A stretch of 64,000 bases of DNA, taken from the NCBI RefSeq assembly GCF_022347565.1, contig NZ_JAKRGH010000011.1:1-64000 (forward strand). The letters run 5' to 3'. This DNA comes from Vibrio sp. Of7-15 (GTDB lineage: Bacteria > Pseudomonadota > Gammaproteobacteria > Enterobacterales > Vibrionaceae). This document shows positions 26,394-35,534 of this stretch, in pieces (the stretch's first letter is position 1; every line of letters begins with the position of its first letter). The position numbers and the translations under genes were made by a program. A model generated the notes under the pieces. It was not told the origin of the DNA, did no database searches, and saw only the letters and a program-made list of their open reading frames with translations.

Positions 26394-27173
26394 ATGATGT
26401 CAAATACAGCATTAATCACAGGTGCATCTGGTGGTATTGGTCTTGAACTTGCAAAAATTCACGCTCAAAAAGGTCGAGATCTGGTGCTAGTCGCACGCTC
26501 TGAAGCAAAACTTATCGCCCTAAAAAATGAGCTTGAAGCAGAACATGATGTCAACGTGCATGTCATTACTTCTGATCTGTCTCAACCGGAAGCCGCACAA
26601 TCTTTATTTGATAAAACTGAAGCACTTAGCTTACAAATAGATATATTAATCAACAATGCTGGTTTCGGTGGTCATGGTAAATTCCATGAGCGCTCCCTTG
26701 CGGATGAACAATCCATGATGCAGGTAAACATGGTGACACTAACTAATCTTACTTACCTATATTTAAAAGGCATGATCGAGCGTAACCATGGAAAAATCAT
26801 GAACGTTTCCTCTACAGCATCATTCATACCAGGGCCTTTGCAAGCGGTATACTACGCAACCAAGTCGTATGTAACTTCATTTAGCCAAGCGATTGCTGAA
26901 GAAGTAAAAGACAGTAATGTAACCGTGACAGCTCTTTGCCCCGGTACGGTTGCCACAGGTTTTGCTGCTGCGGGTAATTTGGAAGAAGTTGATGCATGGA
27001 AAAATGCAAAATCACCTCAATCTGTCGCAGAGTGTGGTTATAATGCGATGGAAGCAGGTGAACTAGTCACATTCAATGAATCATCACTAAAATTCCTACT
27101 GAACTGGATCATCCCGCTGTTACCACGTAAAACAGTGCTTAAAATATCACGCCAATTTATGGAAAAGAACTAG
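26394..27173 (+). CDS. short-chain dehydrogenase/reductase
   Basis: A 259-residue classical SDR. The N-terminal ALITGASGGIGLELA is the TGxxxGxG nucleotide-binding motif; ILINNAGFGG is the NNAG motif. The catalytic residues are Ser in NVSSTASF and Tyr-Lys in YYATKSYV. ARSEAKL after strand 2 favours NADPH. It has a good RBS (GAGGTAAATT). The C-terminal LNWIIPLLPRKTVL is hydrophobic and may touch the membrane, as in SDRs near lipid metabolism. The AraC-type regulator starts 19 bases after its stop, so the two form an operon. Substrate unknown. Confidence 0.85.
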   Translation: MMSNTALITGASGGIGLELAKIHAQKGRDLVLVARSEAKLIALKNELEAEHDVNVHVITSDLSQPEAAQSLFDKTEALSLQIDILINNAGFGGHGKFHERSLADEQSMMQVNMVTLTNLTYLYLKGMIERNHGKIMNVSSTASFIPGPLQAVYYATKSYVTSFSQAIAEEVKDSNVTVTALCPGTVATGFAAAGNLEEVDAWKNAKSPQSVAECGYNAMEAGELVTFNESSLKFLLNWIIPLLPRKTVLKISRQFMEKN

Positions 27174-27192
27174 CTTAGGTTGAAGTATTGAG

Positions 27193-28185
27193 ATGAAAAG
27201 AGCAGATAAATTTGTCATTCCCCCCAACTGGAAAGTTCTATGCAAAGATTTAGGGGTCGATCTTCAAGTTGCTCTGGGTTATGCGGATCTCCCCTTAGCC
27301 CTGTTTGAGCAAAAAAAAGTACAGCTGTCTCCTGCTCAATACTTTCAATTGTGGTACGGAATCAATAAGGCCAGCCAGGTACAAGGAGTCGAGTTTGCTC
27401 TAAAGCTTGCAGAAGTGATGAGCTTGGAGTCCTTTGACGTGCCTATTTTTGCGGCGATTTGTAGCCCTAACTTGAATTCAGCGCTTAAGCGATTACAAGA
27501 ATACAAACCGTTGATCGGCCCAATGGAGCTAAATTTAACCATCACCGACATAAGGACTGAACTCAATATTAGCTGTTATGGGTATACTGGCGCACTGCCA
27601 AACTGCGTGAACCTGAGCGAATTGGTATTTTTTACACAGCTTACACGCTTAGCAACTCGACAAAGTATCAAACCGATAAAAGTGGTTTTACCAGAGCTAC
27701 CGCAAAACTTAGCTGCCTATACTGACTATTTTGGTTGTGATATCACGCTAGGTAATGAAACTACACTGGTGTTTTCCAATGAAGATGCACAAATCCCCTT
27801 TCTGACTGATAACCAAACTATGTTAAACGTCTTCGATCAGGAAATTCGCAAAAACCTTGATGCGATGACAAAGAATCAAGCAACATCTAGCGCGGTTTAT
27901 ACTCACCTTCTAGAGTTACTCCCACAAGGAAAAAGCTCCATCGAAACGTTGGCATCACGCATGGCGATGAGTAAACGAACTCTGCAACGAAAGTTGTCCG
28001 CAGAAGGAAGCAGTTACCAGTTAATTCTACATAAAGTCAGGGAAGAACTGGCTCATTACTACTTGAAGGAAACGGAACTACCGATTGGTGAAGTCTCTTT
28101 CTTATTGGGTTTTCAAGAATCAAATTCGTTTATTCGAGCGTACACTTCCTGGACAGGGGTTTCACCTGGGCAAGTGAGAAACTAA
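27193..28185 (+). CDS. AraC-family transcriptional regulator
   Basis: A 330-residue regulator of the OruR/VirS-like group. Residues about 20-200 form the variable ligand-binding region typical of that group, and residues about 235-328 the AraC-type double helix-turn-helix (SIETLASRMAMSKRTLQRKL, then IGEVSFLLGFQESNSFIRAY and SPGQVRN). Such proteins often sense fatty-acid- or amino-acid-like ligands. It sits 19 bases after the SDR gene and probably controls it, perhaps together with unlinked genes. RBS weak, suggesting translational coupling. Confidence 0.85.
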   Translation: MKRADKFVIPPNWKVLCKDLGVDLQVALGYADLPLALFEQKKVQLSPAQYFQLWYGINKASQVQGVEFALKLAEVMSLESFDVPIFAAICSPNLNSALKRLQEYKPLIGPMELNLTITDIRTELNISCYGYTGALPNCVNLSELVFFTQLTRLATRQSIKPIKVVLPELPQNLAAYTDYFGCDITLGNETTLVFSNEDAQIPFLTDNQTMLNVFDQEIRKNLDAMTKNQATSSAVYTHLLELLPQGKSSIETLASRMAMSKRTLQRKLSAEGSSYQLILHKVREELAHYYLKETELPIGEVSFLLGFQESNSFIRAYTSWTGVSPGQVRN

Positions 28186-28372
28186 TGCATGGGATATTTG
28201 ACCAACTCAAATTGATGACAAGCAATCCGTGAATCAAGCGACCTGCCTTAGTCATCTGCGTACCGTCATTTTTATGAGGCACGCAGAATGCGCAATAAAT
28301 TACCCCCTAACGCTCATTATTATCGATGATGAAATAACGCGGGTAATATTAAGCGAGCCATGGGGCGAAGAT

Positions 28373-28921
28373 TTATCGCTCTGCTGAATACGGGTCTTCC
28401 GCTAATAGATAAGCTCGAAGATCAGATTTATTCGGGTGATTATCTATCCATTTTCGGATCTCTTGAGCTTTGGTGTATGACTCTTGACCAAACTTATCCG
28501 CATACAGAGCACTAAAGTTTTCTTTTGCTGCATTCATACGGATATTTTTTTGCCACTGTACAGTCAGCACGGCATTTAATGAACCAGCCAAGCCATCTTG
28601 TTTGATTAAATCCCATTCGCCTTTATCTAGCCATATACCACCGACTGGGCTGCTGTAATCTAAGCGATGAGAATTTTTCGAGGTTATGCGGAATTTGCGC
28701 ATAATGGTTCCCGATTGTGGACAAAGCAAAGCGGTTTCGGTATCAACAACTTCACAAGATACTTCTTCTGTCGCAGGGTACTCTGGATTATTCTCTTTCC
28801 ATGACACGTAATCTTCAACTAGGATCCAGTTACCACCGCACTCTGTGCAAGTATGAGCCCTGAATAAACCATCAATAAAACTAGGTGATAAGACACCAAC
28901 CTTACAACTTGTACATTTCAT
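28373..28921 (-). CDS. zinc-ribbon (zf-TFIIB-like) protein
   Basis: A 182-residue protein that opens MKCTSCKVGVLSPSF and has CTECGGNWI at about 25-33. The two CxxC pairs about 20 residues apart, followed by GNWILVEDY, match the zf-TFIIB zinc-ribbon domain. The sequence GGIWLDKGEWDLIKQ in the second half looks like a degenerate second ribbon: it keeps the GGIWLDKGE core and has only an isolated CPQSGTIM upstream. No signal peptide. Function of these bacterial proteins is unknown. Confidence 0.7.
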   Translation of the reverse strand: MKCTSCKVGVLSPSFIDGLFRAHTCTECGGNWILVEDYVSWKENNPEYPATEEVSCEVVDTETALLCPQSGTIMRKFRITSKNSHRLDYSSPVGGIWLDKGEWDLIKQDGLAGSLNAVLTVQWQKNIRMNAAKENFSALYADKFGQESYTKAQEIRKWIDNHPNKSDLRAYLLAEDPYSAER

Positions 28922-29140
28922 TATTCAATACATCCTTACTTCAAAATAACATACCGTGGAGCTACCCATACTTTGCCATACCACGCTTTTACTTCAGATA
29001 CTGGCAGGCAGGTAATTCAGCTTTAGCCCTAATGTAAACGCATGATATTACTTGTTTTAATCTTAGTAAACCACCAAAGTCCACGGCGATGAAGGAATAG
29101 ACAGTCCGATTGATGATACAAAGAGTACTATAAACTGGCT

Positions 29141-29584
29141 TTATGGCCGTTTGATAACAAAACCCTTTTCAATTCTAGGCTGAAACCCCACTTTCTCATA
29201 CAGCTTATGAGCAGAAAACCGTGTTTCGCCGGAAAGTAATACCACTTTATAGCAATTTAATTCCCAAGCTAGCTCTAACGCTTTTTCTAAAACCCGCTGA
29301 CTTAGCCCTCTTCGACGATAATCTTCACTGGTAATGACGTGTTCAATAATCCCAAAAGGCTTACCTGCGTTTGTCACGGTAGGCACGATTGCTAACTGAC
29401 AAGTAGATACCAATTGACCATCGATTTCTGCAACCACCAGCTTTGAATGAGGATCGCTTTGCATTTCAGACCAGATAGAAGAAACATCGTCAGGGCTCAC
29501 AACGGGATCATGACTGCGCAGCTCGCGGTACAAGGTTAAAACACCATCGAGATCGCCCTTTTTAGCAAACCGAATCAATTCCAT
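29141..29584 (-). CDS. GNAT-family N-acetyltransferase
   Basis: A 147-residue single-domain GNAT. The acetyl-CoA loop is seen in SEDYRRRGLSQRVLEKALELA, and SAHKLYEKVGFQPR is the typical closing motif. RBS AAGGAAAA just before the ATG. Substrate unknown. First of three intact GNAT genes that lie near the peptide synthetase cluster. Confidence 0.85.
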   Translation of the reverse strand: MELIRFAKKGDLDGVLTLYRELRSHDPVVSPDDVSSIWSEMQSDPHSKLVVAEIDGQLVSTCQLAIVPTVTNAGKPFGIIEHVITSEDYRRRGLSQRVLEKALELAWELNCYKVVLLSGETRFSAHKLYEKVGFQPRIEKGFVIKRP

Positions 29585-29645
29585 TTCATTTTTCCTTTTT
29601 TAAGCCCTGAAGCACAAACTGTGAGTTATTGTGGGTAAATAATGC

Positions 29646-30023
29646 TTAATCTTTTTTAATATCAAACAGCTGACACGGCGTTCCTTGATGGTATTTCAGT
29701 TGCCATTGAACCCCTGTCAACACCCAAATGGATGAGCGCTTAGCAAAGTCACTTATTTCACCACGTTCATTCACCGACGCTGATTTATACAATAGTAGCT
29801 GAATGGACGGTTCAAGTTGAATACACTCAAAATCTTGCGAGTGAATACGACTTAATGATGGATCTTCTGCTTCCATCATCTCGACAATACTTTGAAAGTC
29901 GTAACTGCTTCCAGATTTACCGACCTCTTTAAAGCTCGGGTGCAATAAACGAGCAATTTCAGCCTTGTTCTGCCGAATGTCATATTGATGAAGGGCGATT
30001 TCCTGCTCAATTAAAATATCCAT
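29646..30023 (-). CDS. NTF2-like (DUF4440) protein
   Basis: A 125-residue protein with the shape of SnoaL/DUF4440 proteins: MDILIEQEIALHQYDIRQNK, then LLHPSFKEVGKSGSSYDFQS, then a strand-rich second half ending WVLTGVQWQLKYHQGTP. The frame opens at 30038, but GGAGGTAAC stands just before the ATG at 30023, which I use. It lies 30 bases after the HD-like gene and probably shares its transcript. Ligand unknown. Confidence 0.75.
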   Translation of the reverse strand: MDILIEQEIALHQYDIRQNKAEIARLLHPSFKEVGKSGSSYDFQSIVEMMEAEDPSLSRIHSQDFECIQLEPSIQLLLYKSASVNERGEISDFAKRSSIWVLTGVQWQLKYHQGTPCQLFDIKKD

Positions 30024-30053
30024 GTTACCTCCATTCAAGCCCCGCCATGTAAT

Positions 30054-30602
30054 CTACACACTTTGTAATGAAACCTCATGTAAAGCCAATTTATACGCCG
30101 AACATGCATCAACACTTAAATATCGTTTCATACTGTCAAATAAGTGAAATAGCTCTGCGCCATACTGAGCTTTAAACTCATCACTTGTATAAACGAGTTC
30201 AAGTTCATTGGCTACCGTTAGTTCACACAGTAATCTCGCCTGCTCTATGGTTAATTCAAATAATACACCGCTAAATCTGTCTCTAAATTGAATAAAGCGA
30301 GACTGACCAAACTGAGGAAAGACATAATCTCGGTCGCACGAGCAATACAAATAGACCAATGCTTCAGCTTCTATACCAATGATTTGTGCAATATCCTGTC
30401 GCTGGGTTAACGACACCATTTTTTCATCAAAACCGGCAGTACCGTAGGCAGCATGAAATAACCCAGCAACTCGCAAAGTTTCATCTGCGCCCCAGCTCTT
30501 AAGTATCGATTCAGTTCCTTTTAGATGCGCTTCCAACGATCCATTTATGTGCTGAAAATCACCGGCACCAATGGCTTTAAGCGCTGCAAATTGTTTATCC
30601 AT
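30054..30602 (-). CDS. DUF6817-type, HD-like protein
   Basis: A 182-residue protein. The sequence HLKGTESILKSWGADETLR and LFHAAYGTAGFDEKM resembles DUF6817 proteins, which look like HD-domain phosphohydrolases: a spaced His, then HAAYGT. No known substrate. Upstream of, and probably co-transcribed with, the NTF2-like gene. A GNAT remnant lies just upstream. Confidence 0.65.
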   Translation of the reverse strand: MDKQFAALKAIGAGDFQHINGSLEAHLKGTESILKSWGADETLRVAGLFHAAYGTAGFDEKMVSLTQRQDIAQIIGIEAEALVYLYCSCDRDYVFPQFGQSRFIQFRDRFSGVLFELTIEQARLLCELTVANELELVYTSDEFKAQYGAELFHLFDSMKRYLSVDACSAYKLALHEVSLQSV

Positions 30603-30683
30603 AGACTCTGCCTTTGTTTCTACTCTCTTAATGAGTACTTTTGATTAATTACCCAAACGGCTTATAAAATAATTTATCCTATA

Positions 30684-30788
30684 CTACCCAGTAATTCTCT
30701 TTGACATATTATACCCACTAATCGAAAAACCAACGTCTTGATACAATTTCAACGCCCTTTGGTTATGATAAGCCACTCTTAGAATCAT
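30684..30788 (-). pseudogene. GNAT acetyltransferase C-terminal remnant
   Basis: A 34-codon frame with AAGGATAAAAT before its ATG reads MILRVAYHNQRALKLYQDVG and continues FSISGYNMSKRI. This matches the last strand-helix of GNAT enzymes (LRVxxxNxRAxxLYxxxGF) with everything upstream missing. It follows the intact GNAT gene at 30810 and looks like a leftover of a deleted or recombined copy. Confidence 0.6.
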
Positions 30789-30809
30789 ATTTTATCCTTT
30801 TCAAATACT

Positions 30810-31265
30810 TTATTGCGCGATCCATCGATACTCAATATCTTGCAGCCCTTCTTCATTTTCAGTATTTCCACCACCAGCAATAAAACCATGGCGTTCATAA
30901 AAAACTTGGGCTTTTTTGTTCACTTCAAACGTTCTTAATGTCAAAGAACCACTTGAATAAGATTTGGCTAAATTCAATAAGTAGGCGCCTATTCCCTGTT
31001 GCTGAAACTCTATCCCGACATACAGTTGACTCACTTCATAGGAATTAGAAGCTATGAATGCAATTGGTTTAGAGGATGTCACCTCAACAACCACCCGCAC
31101 ATCGTGACTTTTCGTCAAAATGTGTTGTAAAAAGTAAGCTTGTGAATCAAATGCGTGGATAGGCGGTTGCCTTATGGCTTGCTCCATTGACGTGCGCCAT
31201 AGTTCTGTTACTTCAGAAATGTGTTCTTCTTTTAGTTTTTCAACATTGAACTTGATCAAATCCAT
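30810..31265 (-). CDS. GNAT-family N-acetyltransferase
   Basis: A 151-residue single-domain GNAT, with EFQQQGIGAYLLNLAKSYS as the acetyl-CoA loop and NKKAQVFYERHGFIAGG near the end. The frame opens at 31283, but GAGGACAAA precedes the ATG at 31265 at good spacing. The N-terminus MDLIKFNVEKLKEEH then fits the family. Downstream lies a remnant of another GNAT. Confidence 0.8.
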   Translation of the reverse strand: MDLIKFNVEKLKEEHISEVTELWRTSMEQAIRQPPIHAFDSQAYFLQHILTKSHDVRVVVEVTSSKPIAFIASNSYEVSQLYVGIEFQQQGIGAYLLNLAKSYSSGSLTLRTFEVNKKAQVFYERHGFIAGGGNTENEEGLQDIEYRWIAQ

Positions 31266-31309
31266 TTTGTCCTCAACTGGCATTCCTGCAATATATTTCC
31301 TTATCGGGC

Positions 31310-31849
31310 TTACATTTTCGTACTTTTTGTCATGGTAGTTTCTGACACGGAGTTACCGTCAATTCGATAGTAATCTTGAATTTCGCCGATGGTGTGAAAG
31401 CCGCACTTTTGATACAGTTTTTTTGCAGGAAAGTTGTCGGAAAGCACATTTAAATCAAGCCAATCAATGCTCGGAGTCTTATAACAAAAAGCGAGCACCG
31501 TACTCACCAACCGCTCACCGATCCCTTGTTTACGGCATCGACGATCAACACCCATTCCTAATAGCACACGATGGAAGGAAAACTCGTCACCATGATGACG
31601 TAAATCAATATGACCTTTTATATTTCCTAAACTGTCTTTTGCTAACCAGAGTTTACGCCAACCAGAGCAACCTATATTGACATCAAACCCATTTCTAAAC
31701 TTATTGCGAGTCTGTTCAGAAACCTGCTTTTCACTTTTCGGTATTGGCTGAAATAAAAAAGAATGAGATTCCCCATTCTCTTCTAAATGAGTACTAAGGT
31801 ATGCAAAGAAAGCTTCTAAATCAGATAATGAGGCTTCGACAATGTTCAT
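31310..31849 (-). CDS. GNAT-family N-acetyltransferase
   Basis: A 179-residue GNAT with GMGVDRRCRKQGIGERLVST as its CoA-binding loop and LSDNFPAKKLYQKCGFHTIG near the end. RBS AGGAAGAGG directly before the ATG. It lies between the PPTase gene and another GNAT gene. It could acetylate a small amine, but nothing in the sequence ties it to the peptide pathway. Confidence 0.82.
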   Translation of the reverse strand: MNIVEASLSDLEAFFAYLSTHLEENGESHSFLFQPIPKSEKQVSEQTRNKFRNGFDVNIGCSGWRKLWLAKDSLGNIKGHIDLRHHGDEFSFHRVLLGMGVDRRCRKQGIGERLVSTVLAFCYKTPSIDWLDLNVLSDNFPAKKLYQKCGFHTIGEIQDYYRIDGNSVSETTMTKSTKM

Positions 31850-31955
31850 CCTCTTCCTTTTTAATTATTGACGATAATACGTTTTCACTTTCAGGCTTAT
31901 ACTAAAAGTGCCAAGTTAAATATACGTATTTACTGTACTAAGATTGATTATTGAA

Positions 31956-32657
31956 TTAAGCACAAATAAAAGTAAGTACTGTCTCTTTTGTCACAGAATA
32001 TTGTCCCTGTATTTTCCAGCCCTCACTGAAATCTTCATTCAGCCCCCAAACTAAAGCAATTTCAAAGCGTCCTGTATTAGGGGCTATCCAGCTGACCCTA
32101 GCATATTCAAACCCAAAGAACGTTTTAACCAGTGGGTATAATGCTTTATAAAGGCTTTCCTTCGCCGAGAAGATAATAGTGAGCCCTGCTTCAAAAGTCA
32201 GTCCACTTTCCGTTATCGCAGCCCTCTCTTGTTCATCAATAATCTGATAAGCCAGATCTTGAGCTAAATTGGGGTCTATCCACTCTTCTAAATCCAGCCC
32301 GAGTAACTGGTGATCTTTACTGTAAGCCACGGCCGCCATTGCTTCTGTATTCGTGTGAGTGATAGACCCTATAATACCTTCAGGCCATATAGGAGCACGA
32401 TCTACGCTCGTCGGAATTTGAGCGCTATATTGAGTTAACTTTTTCAAGGCATCACGAGCAACATAACGCCCAGCTAAATATCCAGCCTTACGCTTGATAA
32501 CTGCGTTATGTAAAATAGCTGGTGACTCTATTTCATATTCACTAAAAAGTTGTTGATGATATTCAGACGCCTGAAACTTAGCATGAGTACAAACCACACG
32601 CTCAGACTTGAAAAGAAGTGGATTATCGAAGGACTGTATAAACGGGGGTTGTGCCAT
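31956..32657 (-). CDS. EntD-type 4'-phosphopantetheinyl transferase
   Basis: A 233-residue PPTase that loads the phosphopantetheine arm onto carrier domains. The motifs are present: YLAGRYVARDAL, GSITHTN, the metal-binding LGLDLEEW, and FSAKESLYKALYP, where Lys and Glu act in catalysis. The order and length fit the EntD group. An RBS (AGGTAATAAC) precedes the ATG. A terminator separates it from the aminotransferase upstream, so it probably has its own promoter. It is the natural partner for the nine carrier domains visible in the synthetases here. Confidence 0.88.
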   Translation of the reverse strand: MAQPPFIQSFDNPLLFKSERVVCTHAKFQASEYHQQLFSEYEIESPAILHNAVIKRKAGYLAGRYVARDALKKLTQYSAQIPTSVDRAPIWPEGIIGSITHTNTEAMAAVAYSKDHQLLGLDLEEWIDPNLAQDLAYQIIDEQERAAITESGLTFEAGLTIIFSAKESLYKALYPLVKTFFGFEYARVSWIAPNTGRFEIALVWGLNEDFSEGWKIQGQYSVTKETVLTFICA

Positions 32658-32778
32658 GTTATTACCTAGTTAATAAATAGAGATCGGGTGCATATTTTTT
32701 GATGTGTATTGAAGGTTATCACCGCCAATCAATATACCTTATTGATAATAAAAATTTAAGTAACCACTCCATCAAAAT

Positions 32779-32819
32779 AAAAAGCAACCAGCCTTTGAAT
32801 ATAAGGCTGATTGCTTTTT
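32779..32819. terminator. rho-independent terminator, end of peptide operon
   Basis: AAAAAGCAACCAGCCTT pairs with AAGGCTGATTGCTTTTT with one mismatch, a seven-base loop and T-runs on both strands. It lies just after the aminotransferase stop and should end the synthetase-MFS-aminotransferase transcript. Confidence 0.82.
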
Positions 32820-32832
32820 AGAGCAGTTATTA

Positions 32833-34074
32833 CTAATACATTTTTGTCAATACTTGCTCCATTTTATCGAGTCCTTTTGTTAGCGTCTCAACTTCTATGG
32901 TCAGGGGCGGCAGTATTTTTAAAACGCTGTCTTTGGCACCGCACGACTCAACCAAAAGGCCATTAGCAAACAATTCATTAGCAACTTGCTTCGCGACATT
33001 CGCTTCTGGAATTTCTAAGCCCCAAACTAAACCTCGCCCTCGAATTTGCAGGTTCAGAGCGGGATAGTCCGCTTGCCACTGGCGTAACTTGTTATGAATT
33101 AGCTCACTTTTTATCGCAATATCTTGGGCAAGATCTTCTGTTTTCCAAAAACTTAAAAGCTCGGTTGCCGCAACAAATGCCAAATTATTTCCTCGGAATG
33201 TTCCAGTGTGTTCGCCAGGCAACCATTTATCCCACTCCGGCTTGATCAAGTTTAAAGCCAATGGAAGACCACCACCGATCGACTTGGATAAGCACACAAT
33301 ATCGGGCACAATTCCGGCGAACTCAAAACTAAAGAAGTCGCCCGTTCGACCGTTACCCACTTGGATATCGTCCACAATCAGTAAAATATCGTGTTTGCGA
33401 CATAAAGCCGCTATCGATTGCAGCCACGCTTTTGAAGCAGGATAAATACCACCTTCACCTTGAACGGTTTCCAAAATAATGGCCGCAGGCAAAGCCACGC
33501 CACTGCTGGTATCTTCAATCAACTGCGTTAAATGTGCCGCAGTATCAACCTCTGCCCCAAAATACTGATCGTACGGAGCGTGGTACACATTACTCCTCCC
33601 ACCATAAACAGACTGATGATAATAATCATTGGCCGTTAATGCCAACGCACCAGCGGTCAGACCATGATAGCCACGAGTGAATGCCACCACATTTTTACGA
33701 CCAGTTACTCGACGAGCCAGCTTTATCGCGGCTTCCACTGCATTTGTCCCAGTAGGGCCAGTAAACTGAATTTTGTAATCCAACCCACGTGGTTGAAGAA
33801 TCACTTGATCAAAACTTTCAAGAAATCGCTGCTTTGCTACCGTCGCTTTGTCCAAGCTGTGCATGATGCCTCGTTTCTCCAAGTAGCTCATAATAGCATC
33901 AAGCATCGGTTTGGGGTTATGACCATAATTCAACGTCCCCGCTCCGGCAAAAAAATCGATATACTCTCTGCCCCTGTCATCCCAAATAATGGCATTTTCT
34001 GCTCTATCAAATACCGCAGGAAACGATCGGATATAACTTCTTACTTCAGATTCCAAACTTTCAAAGGCTTGCAT
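32833..34074 (-). CDS. diaminobutyrate-2-oxoglutarate aminotransferase (EctB-like)
   Basis: A 413-residue class III PLP aminotransferase. Marks are FTGPTGTNAVEAAIKLARR, RGYHGLTAGALALT, the VDDIQVGNGRTGDFFSFE cofactor stretch, and SKSIGGGLPLAL with the PLP lysine. The closest match by eye is EctB/Dat, which makes L-2,4-diaminobutyrate from aspartate semialdehyde. No ectA or ectC is present, so this is not an ectoine operon. Its place in the peptide operon suggests that diaminobutyrate is a building block. The start has AGGGA upstream and lies 61 bases after the MFS gene. Confidence 0.82.
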   Translation of the reverse strand: MQAFESLESEVRSYIRSFPAVFDRAENAIIWDDRGREYIDFFAGAGTLNYGHNPKPMLDAIMSYLEKRGIMHSLDKATVAKQRFLESFDQVILQPRGLDYKIQFTGPTGTNAVEAAIKLARRVTGRKNVVAFTRGYHGLTAGALALTANDYYHQSVYGGRSNVYHAPYDQYFGAEVDTAAHLTQLIEDTSSGVALPAAIILETVQGEGGIYPASKAWLQSIAALCRKHDILLIVDDIQVGNGRTGDFFSFEFAGIVPDIVCLSKSIGGGLPLALNLIKPEWDKWLPGEHTGTFRGNNLAFVAATELLSFWKTEDLAQDIAIKSELIHNKLRQWQADYPALNLQIRGRGLVWGLEIPEANVAKQVANELFANGLLVESCGAKDSVLKILPPLTIEVETLTKGLDKMEQVLTKMY

Positions 34075-34135
34075 GCTATTCCCTATATAATATTTTGTTG
34101 TGACTATTAATAACGTTGAATTGAACTAAGCGAAA

Positions 34136-35467
34136 TTATTGGCGCTTAGAAAATTTATAAAACACCCCAACACTCAGGATGATCATGATCCCGCATATGC
34201 CGTATAAAAAAACAATACCTCGCCCCGGGCCAACACCAATAAAGTGACCTAAGCTGTCGGTTAAAGGTCCATTTACCGCAAACAAGGGTTCAAAAAGGTA
34301 ATCCGCCATTGGCCCAGCAATTAGAAACGCCAACGGTAAAGAAATTTGTGACACTAAGGTTTGAATACTCAATACTCGACCTTGCAGCTCTTTTGGCACG
34401 GAGGTTTGCCAAATCACTTGATTTACGCTATCCACCATCACAAATAACATGGTGAGTGACAGCACAATGCCTGTCAGTATCCAAATCGTTAATTGAGGAT
34501 CGACAAAAATAACGGTGGTATTGATAAGCAGTAACCCTATAACAAAGAGCAACCCACAGAGCAGAGCAACCTTGTTATTCATGTCATTAAATAACACTAA
34601 TAATGCACTGCCCACTAAGGTTCCGACCCCTGCTGCCGTCATCACAGTACCTAGCTCTACAACACTAGAGAAGCTCAGTACCAAAGGCGTTAGCAAAACA
34701 TGAACAATACCAACACTAAAGTTAATCGCTCCCATAAAGAGCAACAAGGTTAAGAGCTTAGTATGGTTCACTAAGTAACGAAGGCCATACATAAGTTGGC
34801 TTTTTGTGCTGGTTGGTTGGTCCGTGTTCGGCTCTGCCCTGCCATCTGATTTATTGATTTTTTTCACAATCAAAAGCAATAAACAGATAGCCGAAACAAA
34901 GCTCACAACATCGGCGATGAAAACGCCTTCCAGCCCGACAGACACAAGAAAAAAAGCCGCCAAAGCTGGCACCGAAAGCTCAACAACCCCCAAACCACCT
35001 TGAATGAAGCCCTGAAATTTAATCAGCTTGTTCTCTGGGATTAAAGTCGGGACCAATACCATAAAGCTTTGACTGATAAAGCCATTAAAAATCGAACCTA
35101 TTCCGACAAATATCAAGATATACCAAAAATTGAGCACATCACTCGCGTACAGCAAGACTAAAGATAAAGTACAAACACCTGCGCCAGCATGCCCAAGTAC
35201 CATCAATGTCCCTCGTGGGTAGCGATCGAGCAAAGTTCCAATAAAAGGGGAAAAAAGCAATTGTGGTGCCAGTGCTGCAAACCCAATAACACCGTATGCC
35301 GTTGCTGAGTTCGTTTGCTTATAAACCCATTGGCCCAAAGCAAAGTCGGTCATCAGCGTACCTAATAACGAAATGAGGGTCGCGCCCAACATCATAAAGA
35401 AAGCGACATTTCCCAAATAGACCCCATCATCTTTCTCCACATAAACCGCTTCTGTTTCATGAGACAT
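34136..35467 (-). CDS. MFS exporter (EntS/macrolide-efflux type)
   Basis: A 443-residue transporter with about twelve membrane helices and the MFS_3 signature near the first loop (FIGTLLDRYPRGTLMVLGH) plus SLLGTLMTDFALGQWVYKQ at the N-terminus. The ELQGRVLSIQTLVSQISLPLA stretch in the second half is also typical. This group exports siderophores and antibiotics, so it is the likely exit route for the peptide. It lies 67 bases after the second synthetase, with a strong hairpin in the gap, and is followed by the aminotransferase. Confidence 0.85.
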   Translation of the reverse strand: MSHETEAVYVEKDDGVYLGNVAFFMMLGATLISLLGTLMTDFALGQWVYKQTNSATAYGVIGFAALAPQLLFSPFIGTLLDRYPRGTLMVLGHAGAGVCTLSLVLLYASDVLNFWYILIFVGIGSIFNGFISQSFMVLVPTLIPENKLIKFQGFIQGGLGVVELSVPALAAFFLVSVGLEGVFIADVVSFVSAICLLLLIVKKINKSDGRAEPNTDQPTSTKSQLMYGLRYLVNHTKLLTLLLFMGAINFSVGIVHVLLTPLVLSFSSVVELGTVMTAAGVGTLVGSALLVLFNDMNNKVALLCGLLFVIGLLLINTTVIFVDPQLTIWILTGIVLSLTMLFVMVDSVNQVIWQTSVPKELQGRVLSIQTLVSQISLPLAFLIAGPMADYLFEPLFAVNGPLTDSLGHFIGVGPGRGIVFLYGICGIMIILSVGVFYKFSKRQ

Positions 35468-35496
35468 AGTTATTACACTCGCTTTAATGAACTTAG

Positions 35497-35525
35497 CATC
35501 AGCCTCAACTACTTTGAGGCTGATG
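35497..35525. repeat. intercistronic hairpin between synthetase and exporter
   Basis: A perfect 12-bp stem, CATCAGCCTCAA / TTGAGGCTGATG, with a five-base loop fills most of the 67-base gap. No T-run follows on either strand. It may stabilise or process the long mRNA, or lower read-through to the exporter. Confidence 0.6.
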
Positions 35526-35534
35526 TGGGTTGAA

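Noticed and set aside
32833-34074. Ectoine biosynthesis gene
   Set aside because: The enzyme is EctB-like, but ectA and ectC are absent and the gene sits in a peptide synthetase operon.
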